64,000 bases of DNA from Marvania coccoides (GCA_963854735.1 OY978105.1:1116001-1180000), one strand, 5' to 3'. Positions 1 to 12,841 are shown, numbered from the stretch's first letter. Made by a program: numbers and translations. Notes: generated from the letters alone by a model not told the origin.

Positions 1-6
1 TCAACG

Positions 7-2679
7 ATGGCAACCGACGCCCCGCCGCGGCCAGGAGCAGTGATCGGCAGCAGCAGCGACGACAGCGAAGACGACGTGCCTCTGGTCGCTCGCAAGGCAG
101 CTACGCATCCTTCTGCCGCGACCCCTCGCGAGAAGATGAATGGTGATGCTGAGAAAAAGCGAGCGCCAGCAGCGGCCAAGCCCGTGGTCAAGAGGCCTTC
201 CATCCTCGACGACGCAGAAGAGCTGCCTTCCGCTCCTCGCCCCAAGCCCGCCCCAAAGCCCAAGCAGGCCGTTCCCTCTGCCAGTGCTGGGCCCTCTGCA
301 GTCAAGAAGGAGGACTCCTCCGACTCGGACGACGACATCCCCCTCGCGCAGCGCCGCCAGCAGGCTACAGCATCTGGTAAGCTAGAGAACTACAACCTGA
401 CACCAGCCTCAGCTTTGGCTTATCACCGTCGGTTGAACAAATTATTACTGAGCCCTCTCGCGCGCTGTGTGCAGCAAGCCGGCAGTCCGGCAAGCCCGCC
501 AAGCCCGCCGCCAAAAAGCAGCTCAAGAGAGAGCCAACGGAGCCCAAGAAGCGCGCCCGCCGCGCTGACGATGATGACCAGTCAAAGCGGAAGCGCACGC
601 GCGGGGAGGGGGCGCCCTCTGCAGGCGCAGGCAACGGCAACGGCAACGAGGTGCGGTGGAAGACGCTGGAGCACGCTGGGGTGCTGTTCCCGCCCGAGTA
701 TGAGCCCCACGGCATCAAGATGCTGTAAGTAACAATTATGTCAACACCGCCCCCATGAAAAAGGAGCTTGCAGCGCTGATTTTGAGCATAATTACGCGAT
801 ACATGCCGGTGAATGTATTCTTGCCCTTTGCGTGTAGGTATGAGGGCGCCCCCGTGGCGCTGACCCCTGAGCAGGAGGAGGTGGCCACGTTCTTTGCTGT
901 GATGAAGGAGACCGACTACATGAAGAAGCCCACCTTCCTGACCAACTTCTGGGAGGGGTTCAAGGAGGTGCTGGGGTCCAGCCACCGCATCAAGAGCCTG
1001 GAGAAGTGCGACTTTACGCCGATCTACGAGTGGCACATGGCGGAGCGCGAGCGCAAAAGGGCGCTGCCGCGGGAGGAGAAGGAGCGGCTGAAGCGCGAGC
1101 GCGAGGCCGCGGAGGCCAAGTACAAGCACGCGATGGTGGACGGGCGCAAGGAGCAGGTGGGGAACTTCCGCGTGGAGCCGCCTGGGCTGTTTCGAGGACG
1201 GGGTGAGCACCCGAAGATGGGCAAAATCAAGAAGCGGGTGTACCCGCGCGACATCACGCTGAACCTGGGGGAGGGGGTGCCCATCCCCGAGCACCCCTAC
1301 CCTGGGCAGCAGTGGAAGGAGGTGCGGCACGACCACACGGTGACGTGGCTGGCATACTGGAAGGACCCCATCAATACTAAGGAGTACAAGTACGTGTTCC
1401 TGGCGGCGACGTCCACGTGGAAGAGCGAGAGCGACCTGCAGAAGTACGAGCGCGCGCGCCGGCTGAAGAACTTCATCGGCGACATCCGGGAGACGTGAGT
1501 TGAATGTTTAATAGCATAGTGTATAGTATTGGTTTTATGAGTATATTTGATGTGTATTACGTTGGAAAGTGCTACATACTATGTGTACAGCAAACATTAT
1601 CATGCTTATATTGCTGGATTTGCGTGTTTTGAATGCTATTTCTTACGGATGGCTCTCTTTCCTCATTTTCTTTTAGATACACCAAGAACTGGGCGTCCAA
1701 GGAGCGGCGGGAGCGGCAGATGGCCACCGCGCTGTACTTCATCGACAAGCTGGCGCTGCGCGCGGGCCACGAGAAGGACGAGGACGAGGCTGACACCGTG
1801 GGCTGCTGTACACTAAAGTGCGAAAACGTGGAAGCCCTGCCCCCGCACTTTATCAAGTTCGACTTCCTTGGAAAAGACTCCATCCGGTACGAGAACACGG
1901 TTGAGGTGGACCCCAAGGTGTACGCCAACATCGCCGACTTCAAAAAGAAAGACGGAGCGGGGAGGGACAAGGCCCAAGGCGATCAGCTTTTCGACGAGTT
2001 TGACGCGCAGGACCTGAACACCCGGCTGAAGGACCTGATGGAGGGGCTGTCCGTGAAGGTGTTCCGCACGTACAACGCGTCCATCACGCTGGACACGCTG
2101 CTGGCGGACCACAGCGCCGAGGAAACGGTGGAGGCGAAAAAAGCAGAGTACGACCGCGCCAACAAGGAAGTGGCCATCCTGTGCAACCATCAGCGGTCGG
2201 TGCCCAAGGGGCACACCGTGCAGATGGAGAAGATGCAGGAGAAGCTGGCAGTGCTGCAGGTAGAGATTTTTTTTTTTTTTTTTTTGAAAGCTTTTTTGTT
2301 TTCGTTTCTTCCCTGTACTAATAACGATTATTCTACCCTTTCATTTCCTGCGTAGGCTGAGCTAGGGGAGCTGGCCGACGAGCTGAAGCGCGCCAGGGCG
2401 GGCAAGACCTCCAAGGATGGAAAGAAGCTCAACGAGGAGGCGGTGCGGGGCAAGATCGAGCGCAAGCGCGCGCAGATCGTCAAGGCGGAGATCACGGCCC
2501 AGAACAAGGAGGACCTGAAGACCGTTGCGCTGGGCACCTCCAAGATTAACTACCTTGACCCACGCATCACCGTGGCGTGGTGCAAGCGCAACGAGGTGCC
2601 CATCGAGAAGGTGTTCAACCGCAGCCTCATGTCCAAGTTCCTGTGGGCCATGGACGTGGAGCCGGATTTCAGGTTCTAG
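7..2679 (+). CDS. TOP1: DNA topoisomerase I (type IB), 5 exons
   Basis: Relaxes supercoils in the nucleus by transient nicking through a 3'-phosphotyrosine. Inferred exons are 7-376, 475-724, 838-1494, 1677-2259 and 2356-2679, all with GT..AG ends and consistent phase, giving about 727 residues. The N-terminus is a low-complexity Ser/Asp/Lys-rich nuclear tail. The conserved core begins at [15 protein letters not shown] in exon 2. The C-terminal domain carries [19 protein letters not shown] with the catalytic Tyr at 2551-2553, and the protein ends in DVEPDFRF as expected for the family. The ATG at 7 is the first in frame and lies 6 nt from the window edge, so upstream sequence cannot be checked. 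Intron 4 contains a poly-T run near 2267. Length and domain order match eukaryotic TOP1. Exon ends are my inference. Confidence 0.96.
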
Positions 2680-4478
<1,799 letters not shown>

Positions 4479-4980
4479 AAAAGAGAACCATTTTTTTAAT
4501 TCTATTTTCGATGAATCATTCTGTGGGAACAATAATACATGGTAGGTAGGCTTTTGATAGGATATTTGCGCTGTTGCATGGGGATGCACGAATTCAACGC
4601 CCCTGCTGTGGCGTTCGTAGTGATTATAAGAACAAAAACACATATTATCGTGAGGAAGGTTCAGCATAATAGCTATTATGCAGAATGCTATAGCAACCAT
4701 TACTTACTCCTTTCTTCCTTTCTGACGAGTCTTTCTTAAAAAACTTGACAACGCGTACATAGTAAGTAGGTAGGATGTATATTTTACAGCTGTAAAGGCC
4801 AGTCATCAGTGGTAATGTAGTCCCAAAGAGGGGAGGTCAACGTCAACTATTTCGTTAGTTAGCTTGCTTGTGTCTACAACATGGGCTGAATTCCCGCCCA
4901 AAATCAGCTCCATTTGTGAACAGTATAACACCGCGCATGCCCTATTCGCCCAGCCATGCATTCATCCACCCACCCATTAA
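4479..4980. other. Convergent spacer between RAB6 and TRAPPC3
   Basis: AT-rich 3' UTR sequence of two convergent genes. It contains a perfect 14-nt palindrome at 4783-4796 combining TTACA and TGTAA, so the same short element could supply a poly(A) signal on both strands. No ORF of note. Confidence 0.55.
4783..4796. terminator. Palindromic candidate poly(A) signal
   Basis: The sequence TTTACAGCTGTAAA is its own reverse complement. It reads TGTAA on both strands, about 310 nt past the RAB6 stop and about 190 nt past the TRAPPC3 stop. TGTAA is the known chlorophyte poly(A) signal. Use on both strands is inference. Confidence 0.4.
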
Positions 4981-5687
4981 CTAGTCATCGTCGTTGAAGG
5001 GGTACTGCTCCGTCTGCTGCGATAGCAGCTTCAGCCGGATCTCCGTGGCGTCGTCCCCCTTCAGCTGGTCCTTCACAAACTTGCACTCCACTTCGATGTT
5101 CACCATCTCTAGGGCCCCCCTGATCACCCCACACAAAATGTTTGAGTACTGAAGAGCGCCCAGCTGCTCTGGGAGCTCCACAAACTCGGCCAGAGGGTTG
5201 TCCTCCAGGATGAGGCTGCACTCGGTGCCCTCGGGGTTCCAGTTGGCGACCGAGACCGGCGCGTTGAGGAACATTTTGAAGCCCACCTTGGCAATGCGCT
5301 CAGCGGTGTCTCGAAAGTCGCTGCAGCGGGTGGTCTTGGACTTGGCGAGGTACTCATCGATCAGGCGCACCCCGATATTGTACCCCCTGCCACAAAAAAA
5401 AGGGTTCGAACAATGTTTAGGAGTGGGGGAAGGGGCAGAGAGCTGCGGGGGCAGGTTGAAAAGGAGCAAAAATGAGGGATGTGGCTGATGGAGGGGCGCT
5501 TACATTTTTTCCAATTGCTTGTTAACCTCGTTGACGTCCTCATAGTCGGCCACGAGCTGTCGCACGATGCTGCCGTAGGTCAGGATTAAAATTTCGGCAT
5601 TCTGCGAGGAGGAGAACAGTGTTAAGAGTGATCATTGGGCCGAGTGCGATGCTTTGGATTATGTCTAGTACCCACAATAGTTTCCAT
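4981..5687 (-). CDS. TRAPPC3: TRAPP complex subunit 3 (Bet3), 3 exons
   Basis: Core subunit of the TRAPP tethering complex, which acts in ER-to-Golgi transport and as a Rab1/Ypt1 exchange factor. The last exon (4981 to about 5388) encodes GYNIGVRLIDEYLAKS, KVGFKMFL, LILEDNPLAEFVELPEQ and GVIRGALEM, all hallmark Bet3 segments. The conserved Cys in TRCSDF corresponds to the palmitoylated cysteine of the family. A middle exon (5506-5601) gives LTYGSIVRQLVADYEDVNEVN. The first coding exon is inferred to be only 12 nt (5676-5687), encoding METI. It joins in phase to NAEIL and reproduces the plant RVNAELF context. Total is about 180 residues, as expected. Confidence 0.92.
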
Positions 5688-6775
5688 GTCGCCAAGTCTC
5701 GATTATTTAAATGTTTGGTGGGTGGGAGATCAAATTCCTTTATACTCTTTGCACGTCAGATGTTTCTAAATGCTGTGAAAAGTTAATTTTTTATTTATAT
5801 AATAAAAAGAAGAAAAAAACGCGGCCTTCTGGGCAATGGCGATGAGGGTGCTACCGCCTCAGGCGGGACAGGCCTCGAATCCAAGGGGTCGGCACTCAAA
5901 TATATATTGAATAAACTTCAGAAAAAGGACGGGATATAATCCAACCGGGTGCTGCCCGCCAGGGGCACAGAGAAGGGACCCGGAAGTTTGCAACATGGTG
6001 CGGCCGTGTTGTCCCCGCTCCCCCCCAATAAGAGGTGATGTCGCGCTATTTTAATTTGACTAGACCTCTCGCTCCAGAATTCCGAAGGGAAGGGACCAGA
6101 ATTCGAACACCTACATTTTTTATGCAGGCTTTATTATTTATTTATTATTGGTTTTTTTAGACACCAGCGGGGTTCCTAACTTTTTTGTTGCACTCTCCTG
6201 GCTCGCTTCTCTCTTCGCTTATTATACTCATGTTCTTAGATTACCAGAGAAGGAAGGGTGTGGGGGCTTCTTTGTTGGTCTATCAAGCCCAAACAGCAGC
6301 GAAACACACAATATATTGTTTTCCACCGCCATTGCCACCCGACAACACCTAAACACGCAGTAAATTTGAGAGGGTGGAGAAAAAATGCCGAGAAGTAGAA
6401 TTTCAAAAGCATTAGTATGAAAGTGAAGGGGCAATTCGTATGAAAAACATGCAAACAATAGGAAAATTTTGTGGATGTAGGTGGGTTCATCTGAAAAAAG
6501 GAATTCATGCGTTCTTGTGTAGGGGGGCATGCATAGCAGCTGCGCGCCGCCAAATGAGGGGGAAAATTACGCAGCAGATCCAATAATGTTATATGAGGAG
6601 TAGTGTGTGCACGTATCTGTAGATTTCGTTCGTTGGGATGTGAAGGAAAAAAAAAAGGAATTCCAAAATTTATCGCCCAGTAATGAAGGCGGCCACAAAT
6701 TTCACTCCGTTCTCTCTCGCTCGCTCGCTCTATGGCAGTACTATCAATGCGATGAAAAAGATGTCAATTTCGTCA
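5688..6775. other. Long spacer, TRAPPC3 promoter side to DMT transporter 3' end
   Basis: About 1.1 kb without a supportable gene. It contains AT-rich stretches near 5790-5815 and 6125-6150 and a TCGC/TCTC simple repeat near 6711-6731. A GAATTCGAAC-like segment near 6100 was examined as a tRNA T-arm and did not pair. Short ORFs here show no coding character. Confidence 0.45.
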
Positions 6776-8277
6776 TCACTCGGACTCGCTGTCTAGCACT
6801 GGCTCGCCTTCTTCTTTGCCGAAAATTTGCACGCCCAGGCAAGACACCACGATGATGGCAGCCCCCACCCACCCTGACGGGCCCCACCGCTCGCCCAGCA
6901 CCGCAAACGCAAGGCCAGCGCCCAGCACCTGCAAAAAAGACAAAAGGCAAACGTTATAGAGGAAAATACATCAAGTGAATTACTTATTTATATCTGTGAA
7001 ATGCATTGAAACGTACCGGCTCCAGGGTATACACCACGCTGGCTTCCGTGCTGGTCACATATCGCAGCGCCATGAGCTCCATCAGCAGCGCCACATCCGT
7101 CGTCAGCAGGCCTGTGTAAAGCACAGACCCCCAAGGGATGTTGGCCTGCTGCGCGGCCACCAACGCCGCCGCTGGTTGCGTCACAATGGTGTGCACCACG
7201 TCCGGCAGCGCCACTCCAGCGACGAAAGTCGCAATCATAGCGGTGGTGGCCAAAACGACCGACATTAATGGCATCACCTGCCGCCGCCCAAGAAGGCGGG
7301 AAAAGTGCTCGGTGCGGAAGATCTGTACGCCAAACGCCACCGCGGAGAGCACGCTCCATGCGTCTCCCATGCAGGGGGGGGCCCCGCTGTTCTCCAGCAG
7401 CGACACTCCCACCAAAGCCGCCACCGCTGCCGCCCAAGTGATGGGCTTCACGCCTTTGCCAGTCATGCCCGCTAGGAAGGGGACCACCAGTACGGTGAAG
7501 GTGGAGAGGAAGGAGGCGCGGCTGGCGTCGGTGGTCAGCAGCCCTTGCGACTGCGCCAGATAGCCGGCGGCGGTGTAAACGCCGAGCTCAAGGCCGGCCA
7601 GCAGCGTGGCGGGCTTGACTTTGGCAAGGAACGGGGACAGCGCGAGGGCGGCGACGCCGAAGCGCAGCGAAGCGAACATTAAGGGGTCAAAATGGTTGCC
7701 TGCCATAAAAGAAGGGAGGAAACAAAATTAGGGACGGTGGGAGCCAAGGAAAAAGTAAAAATTTGAAATGAAAAAACGCGTTTTGCGCACCTGCGTCTTT
7801 CAGGACCACCCAATTTGTTGCTACGAGGACCACCAGCACGTTCAGCATGACCAGGCCTTGAACCCGTGGCGTCACTCTGTCGACAATGGCCTGCAGCGGA
7901 GCAGGGAGCTGCCACTCGCCGCTCTTCCTCACGCGCGGTTTGGTCGCGGCCAAACTTGTCGTAGACGCGGTTTCAGCGTCCCAGCTGCGCTCCAACGCGT
8001 CCTCGTCGTCATGGTTGTTGGTGATCTCTTGGATTCGCTCTCCATGCTTGAAAAATGAAAATTTCAGCGCCTTCGGGGAGTCGTTGTGGATGAAACGTTC
8101 CAAGCTGGTTGCTGCTTCGACCACATGGTCACGCGTGCGCAGGCCAGGTTGCGCTATAGCCCGAACGATTTTGAGGGATGGTGATCTTCTCCTGCTTTGC
8201 GCGGAAGACAGAGCGCAATACCTGCAGGCTGATCCACCAAATACCCTCTGGCCAACTGGTAGCCTAGCGGTCTGCAT
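6776..8277 (-). CDS. Plastid-targeted EamA/DMT-superfamily transporter, 3 exons
   Basis: Multi-pass drug/metabolite-type transporter, probably in a plastid envelope membrane; substrate unknown. Exons are 7791-8277, 7017-7699 and 6776-6928, joining in phase at KDAG/NHF and LEP/VLG. The first about 110 residues are Arg/Ser/Ala-rich like a transit peptide and are followed by a charged linker. Then come about ten hydrophobic segments in two EamA repeats. Diagnostic stretches are DASRASFLSTFTVLVVPFLAG in the first half and SVVYTLEPVLGAGLAFAVLGE near the end, the classic EamA repeat-2 signature. The protein ends in an acidic tail. The start at 8277 is the first in-frame ATG upstream of the transit region. 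Family is firm; targeting is inferred from composition only. Confidence 0.87.
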
Positions 8278-8615
8278 GCCTCTGGTCTGCTCGCCGCCGC
8301 GATCCTATGGTCGACCCTTGACTAGCAGCCTTTGCGCAAAGCCGTTGTCCTTTGTCGCGAAAGAACAAACTCAAATAAGCCCCAATTATGAAAAAATAAT
8401 CAATAATTTTTTGGGAAATCGCGGAGATTTGCTTTATATCAATCAAATCAAAAGTGAAAAATCGTCACGTGATAAATCGGAACAAAAAGCGCTTGCTGAG
8501 GTAATTATTTTTTTCTTTCAAGGAGAGGCAACGTGAACATGGGAGCCTGGAAGAGCAACCCCGTACAGTTTCTGGTGCTCGGGCAGGCACCCATTCAATT
8601 CATTTCGCAAGAGCT
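8278..8615. other. AT-rich divergent spacer
   Basis: Upstream region of the DMT transporter. It is very AT-rich from about 8380 to 8520. No coding segment supported. Confidence 0.4.
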
Positions 8616-8829
8616 ATGACTGCCACTGCTCGCAGACTGTCGGGTGGCATTGGCCATCAGGGAGGCCTTGCATGGCACATTCAGCAGCTTGCATGGGGTA
8701 AATTTTCTTTAAATATAACTTGCATTAAAGGTCTGGTGTCAAAAACACTTGTTGACGCCTTTTTTCTTGCCGCTGCCAGCTCGCACACAGTTCTACGCGC
8801 CTTCCAAACAACAACCAATGGCGGCATAA
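8616..8829 (+). CDS. Possible 43-residue two-exon peptide, unknown
   Basis: Tentative. An ATG at 8616 opens a short Arg/Ala/Gly-rich segment ending at 8697, followed by a plausible donor (GTAAAT) and an acceptor after a pyrimidine run (8754-8779). Exon 2 (8780-8829) joins in phase and stops at TAA, giving 43 residues. The N-terminus (MTATARRLSGG) has organelle-presequence character, as in small mitochondrial complex subunits, but I do not recognise the family. A chance ORF is quite possible. Confidence 0.25.
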
Positions 8830-9213
8830 GTTTAAGAGAAGAAATAGTGTTAGTTGTTAAATTGTATGCAATGAAGTTGCTACAAAAGTATAAACAAAAT
8901 AGATGCACTCACCGTTAAGAGCCTTGCATAGAAAATTAGAGCCCAGCAATTCGAAATTGTGACGCACACGCTGCACAGTGTATTCTGGATTCTTTCTTGC
9001 ACATACACCCGCAGCGTTGCGCAGGCCAACTTGAACCAGGCAGCTCGCTCAAGCGCTTCGCCCTGGCAACTGCAACGCCCCTGCTCAGCTCCTGGGCCCC
9101 GCTGTCATTATTTCATATGCCCAGAATACTCCGAGGATAATTAAGCTCGTATTATTTTAGTAAAACAAGAACCAAGAGACCCCAGGGGGGACACCAGTAG
9201 TAGGCGCCTGTTC
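8830..9213. other. Unresolved segment between small ORF and unknown minus-strand gene
   Basis: A GC-richer block at about 9000-9140 is open in more than one frame on both strands and follows an acceptor-like site at 9014. I cannot tell whether it is a terminal plus-strand exon, 3' UTR of the minus-strand gene or noncoding. Confidence 0.3.
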
Positions 9214-10512
9214 CTACTTGCTGGTTTGATTTGAAGTCCACATCGTACTGAGTATACCACAATAAAACAAATCCTTCCCTTTCTTCATAGATGCAGCCAC
9301 CAGCTCCTTCACCCCGCTCGCTTTCTCTTCTGATGAATTTAACATCCCCGTTGAAATGAAATGGGCGCTCCTGTCCTTGTCGGTATGGCTTTTCAGCTGC
9401 ACCTCAAGGCCAGGGGCGTCCAGGCGGCCAGCGCCGGCCTGAAGATGGGGTTAGCCTCCATAATGAGGGCGCACGAGAGCTCTGTTTTGTTGAATGAATA
9501 CCCCGTTTTTTATTTATTTATTTTATTGTTAAAGAATACCCCGTTCGTGTGGACAGCTGGGGTGCCACCTCCCAGCTTTGAGTTCAACGCCCTTGGCAGT
9601 ACCCAGAGTGTTGACGACGTCCAACGTCACTGCATCTCGTTTCGTAAGCTCTCTGCGACGCAGAGGGTTGATGGAAAGAGGTACAGATGACGAGAAAGCG
9701 TCTCGCGGCGCCATCGTCGCTGCCAACTTTCCCGGAGGGAGCAGAGGCCCCGAAAAGAAGGACTCAAAGAAGGTTGAAAGTATGTGCACGCACCCCAGAG
9801 ATAGGGCTGCATATTTCTCCCAGGTGGAAGCAGAAATTTGAGGCTGGGGTCGTGCAGCAGCTCCTGGTAAATTACTTTCGGGGGGTCGGTGGTGTTGCCG
9901 GTGAAAGAACTGTCAGTGGCCACGCTGCTCAGGGATTCGCAGGCCTTCTCCAGGGGAAGTAAACGCCTGCAGTTCACGTAATAACATATACCAGTTGAAA
10001 AGAGCAGGAGATTTGACGGCAAATGAATATGAGCTTTGCCATGCTTTCAAAAGTGCTGCTGCGGTGATGCACTCAAGAACGAATGAAATGCCGGCTCACT
10101 CTGCGAAGGCTGATCGATGCTCAGAATCTGGGCCAAAGGAATCGAGGTAGCTGCCTGCTGATGGGGAGGCTGTAGGTGGGGTCTCTGACAGCACTGAAAG
10201 CTCATCGAGCTTCGCTTTCGCGCCTGGCTTGCCAAAATTTCAACACCATCTGGAACTCGTCCATCTGATATGATTGCATGCTGCCGACGAGCGCAAAAAT
10301 AGATAAATAAATAAAACACGAATTTTGAAATTATTTGCACAGAATCGCTTGCAAGTTCCTCCACGGAACCCAACAACGAAGACACGCCATTAATCGTTTC
10401 CCCATTCGATTGCTGCAAAAAAATAGTGGGAAAAAAACAATTGTACTTCTCGATCCTCCGAACAGACTGTTCTGGTCCTGGCAGCCCTGCGCAGGTCACC
10501 TAATCCAATCAT
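9214..10512 (-). CDS. Unrecognised multi-exon gene or pseudogene
   Basis: I do not recognise this protein. Segments with coding character lie on the minus strand: 10447-10512 (MIGLGDLRRAART...), about 10321-10412 (SNGETINGVSSLLGSVEEL), about 10100-10270, 9794-9966 (LPLEKACESLSSVATDSS), 9569-9719 (VTLDVVNTLGTAKGVELKAG) and 9214-9438, which ends in a TAG. Several junctions are phase-compatible with good acceptors, notably 10100/9966 and 9794/9719. Two are not. The reading frame changes inside the 10100-10270 block without a visible intron, and the junction into the last exon needs a different phase. The proposed first intron (10413-10446) is only 34 nt. It is either a real gene with splice sites I misplaced or a decaying one. 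No domain or signal is visible. Confidence 0.4.
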
Positions 10513-10773
10513 CCGATGACCGAGCCTCCTCGGTGCCGAAAAAAAACACATTTTTTTTAAGCTACTTTATTCATCGCAGAGGAGATTATATGGTTGCGCC
10601 GCCGACCGTAGCCAAATTTTACGCTTTAGAATAAACAAATCAAATCACAACATAAAATCCTTTGTTCACTACAGCGTTTATCAAACAATAGTTTGCCTTG
10701 AAGTCTTTGATATATTGCCAGTTTGGATGGCGTGATAATGGATTCCTTTTGCCCTACAGAGGAGCGGTCCTGA

Positions 10774-11751
10774 GTGTTTGCGGCGGCCTCTTTTTTACAA
10801 CAACGAACTAGACCGAGTGTGAAGGCAAAAATGGTGTTGGCGACCCCAACCCTTCTGTTGCGATTAAACAACCCTGTCGCTGACAGCGTATGGCATTCCC
10901 AGTTTGTGGAGTCTCTTCGGTTCCATGACGTTTTGGCCACCGTTATCACCTTCTTCATCCCATTTTCGCTGGCCTTTCGACATCTGCATGACGCAGAAAC
11001 GAGAGTGTATGCATACTTTGCTGGTGAACTCGCCATCAACTGTGCCTTGCTGTACCTTCACACAGCTCCTTTCCGACAGAGGTTTGCCGCAAACAGAACA
11101 CTCGTCGTTGGCTTTGTTCGCATGGCCCGTGCGATTTTGGTATTCTATGTCATGCTGGTGCCGCCTCAGGAGGAGGTAGTGTACCCGATCTTTATGACCC
11201 CTTTCTTTGTGTGGTCGTTACCAGTGCTGTGGCGCCTTTTTGCCAAGACCTCCTTGGTGACCATTCAGGCATTCGCCTTCAGAACTCGCCTGTCTCAGCA
11301 CATCTGGTTGACGTTGGCGTCAATGCTGTTAGCTGTGACGTTTAACGACCGCCGGTGCCGGCTGGAGTGCACAATGAATCATCCATTCTATAATTCTTTG
11401 TATTTCTCGGTTCACGAGTTTCTCATTTCATTGACAGGCTCTTTCCCGGTGTCCCTGTCGATTCCTGGGCAAGTGCAGGCAGCAAGCTGCCACCAAATGT
11501 GTGCCATCACGAACAATTTCCTTCCTTTATTCATAGGAGTTGCTAGCACGACTCTGATTCTGGCGGCAGCTGAGGAGCCATCCCGACTCAAGGTGCTGAT
11601 GTGGTACGGTGGGTCTCCGTTAATCCACAGCACCTTTGTGTATTTAGCGTACTCAGTGGCCCTTTTACCGTTATTAGCATGTTTGTGCGTAGAAGTCGTG
11701 TCGATCGTGTACCTATTACAAACTATCTCTGTACCATTTGCTTCATTATAG
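10774..11751 (+). CDS. Intronless multi-pass membrane protein of unknown function
   Basis: An uninterrupted 325-codon ORF with at least six to eight hydrophobic segments separated by short Arg-rich loops. Examples are VLATVITFFIPFSLAF, ILVFYVMLVPP, LPLFIGVASTTLILAAA and VALLPLLACLCVEVVSIVYL. A loop near residue 200 carries a CRLEC motif. I do not recognise the family; it resembles lineage-restricted algal membrane families only in general style. The start could be 10774 or the ATG at 10831, the latter giving MVLATPTLLL. It lacks introns and uses A/T-ending codons more than the neighbouring GC-rich genes, which may indicate retroposition, recent gain or weak expression. No cleavable signal peptide is obvious. 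Confidence 0.65.
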   Translation: MFAAASFLQQRTRPSVKAKMVLATPTLLLRLNNPVADSVWHSQFVESLRFHDVLATVITFFIPFSLAFRHLHDAETRVYAYFAGELAINCALLYLHTAPFRQRFAANRTLVVGFVRMARAILVFYVMLVPPQEEVVYPIFMTPFFVWSLPVLWRLFAKTSLVTIQAFAFRTRLSQHIWLTLASMLLAVTFNDRRCRLECTMNHPFYNSLYFSVHEFLISLTGSFPVSLSIPGQVQAASCHQMCAITNNFLPLFIGVASTTLILAAAEEPSRLKVLMWYGGSPLIHSTFVYLAYSVALLPLLACLCVEVVSIVYLLQTISVPFASL

Positions 11752-12135
11752 CTTATATAGCTTCCTTTCTCTGAACAGTACGCATTCCAGAATAAACGAT
11801 TCATGAACTTGATGGGCGGCCACGAACTACTACAAGGTCACTGACAAGGCACTGTTTTTTTGTTTTTTTTCTCCTGTTTAATCATTCATTTTTTCCTAAT
11901 TTTCCTATTTGGATATTGAAATTGAAATTTAAAGAATACCAAATACAATTACAGGGGCGAATCAAGAGCCATGCTATCTCCTCATTACGGGCGTATATAA
12001 ATTAATAAAAATATAGAAGCTCGAGGCACTCGGAACAGAAGGACTCTTTTTTTTACAACCGGCTCAGCGTTATTTGTATCATATCATATCATCGCAACTT
12101 ATCAACTGATCAGCATTTTTTTATTTTCATCAACC
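11752..12135. other. Spacer with promoter of the PNPOx-like gene
   Basis: AT-rich. Contains a good TATA-like element at 11994-12003, 133 nt before the next ATG, and tandem ATATC repeats near 12079-12092. No coding segment. Confidence 0.45.
11994..12003 (+). promoter_or_regulatory. Candidate TATA box
   Basis: TATATAAATT on the coding strand, 133 nt upstream of the start codon at 12136. Position and sequence fit a core promoter; start of transcription not known. Confidence 0.35.
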
Positions 12136-12841
12136 ATGTCTTCCTCAGCCCCGTGGAAGACTCTGCTGCAGCACTCTTTGCGAAAAAATGAAAAATTGCG
12201 GCACTCAAAGTATATACAGGTAGCTACAGTGCGTCCCGACGGCCGGCCAGCCAACCGCACCGTCGTTTACAGAGGCTTCCTGTGGGACACGGACCGCCTG
12301 ACATTCGTCACAGATAGCAGGTTAGCAGAGATCTCCATTTATAATCATCTCAATCTGATTCTAATTCTGAATTTATTTTTTTCTCAACGCCTGCCTTCCA
12401 TCTCCTTGTCGTTCTTTTTTTATTAGCAGGTCCAAAAAGGTCGAGGACCTCGACAGATGCCCGTGGGCTGAGATCTCGTGGTATTTCCCCGAGACCCGGG
12501 AGCAGTGGCGGCTGCTGGGTAGGGTCACGGTGGTGTCGGAGGCAGAAACTGATGAGAAGCTGGCCAGAGCACGGCTGAGCGCATGGAAGAACATGAGCGA
12601 CCCAGGAAGGCAGCAGTTTACGTGGCCCCACCCTGGGCTGCCCAGAGCCACGGGGGAAGAGGATGCAGCAGCGTTTGCCGGGGCTCCGCCCTCAAAAGAG
12701 GATTCAGTGGCCGCCCCCTTTTGCTTGTGCTTTTTGGACGTGGAGGAAGTGGACCACTTGCAGCTGAAGGGCAACACGCGGCGGGAATTTAGGAGGACAG
12801 CGGGGGGAGAAGGGTGGGATGAGGTGGCAGTCAACCCTTGA
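12136..12841 (+). CDS. Pyridoxamine 5'-phosphate oxidase-like FMN-binding protein (Alr4036 type), 2 exons
   Basis: Small flavin-binding split-barrel protein of the plant/cyanobacterial Alr4036-like family, related to PNP oxidase. The true reaction is not established for the family. Exons 12136-12320 and 12430-12841 join in phase at DSRSKKVEDL, giving 198 residues. The N-terminal half reads APWKTLL..., YIQVATVRPDGRPANRTVVYRGF and WDTDRLTFVTDSRSKKV, the FMN-phosphate-binding core of split barrels. It is followed by CPWAEISWYFPETREQWRLLGR, and the C-terminus ends in VNP exactly as in plant homologues. The middle contains a Gly/Ala/Pro insertion near EEDAAAFAGAPP. No transit peptide is evident. 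Family assignment is strong. Confidence 0.88.

Noticed and set aside
5860..6110. Segments resembling tRNA T-arms (CTCGAATCC near 5876, ATTCGAAC near 6101)
   Set aside because: Stems do not pair and no acceptor or anticodon arm can be drawn.
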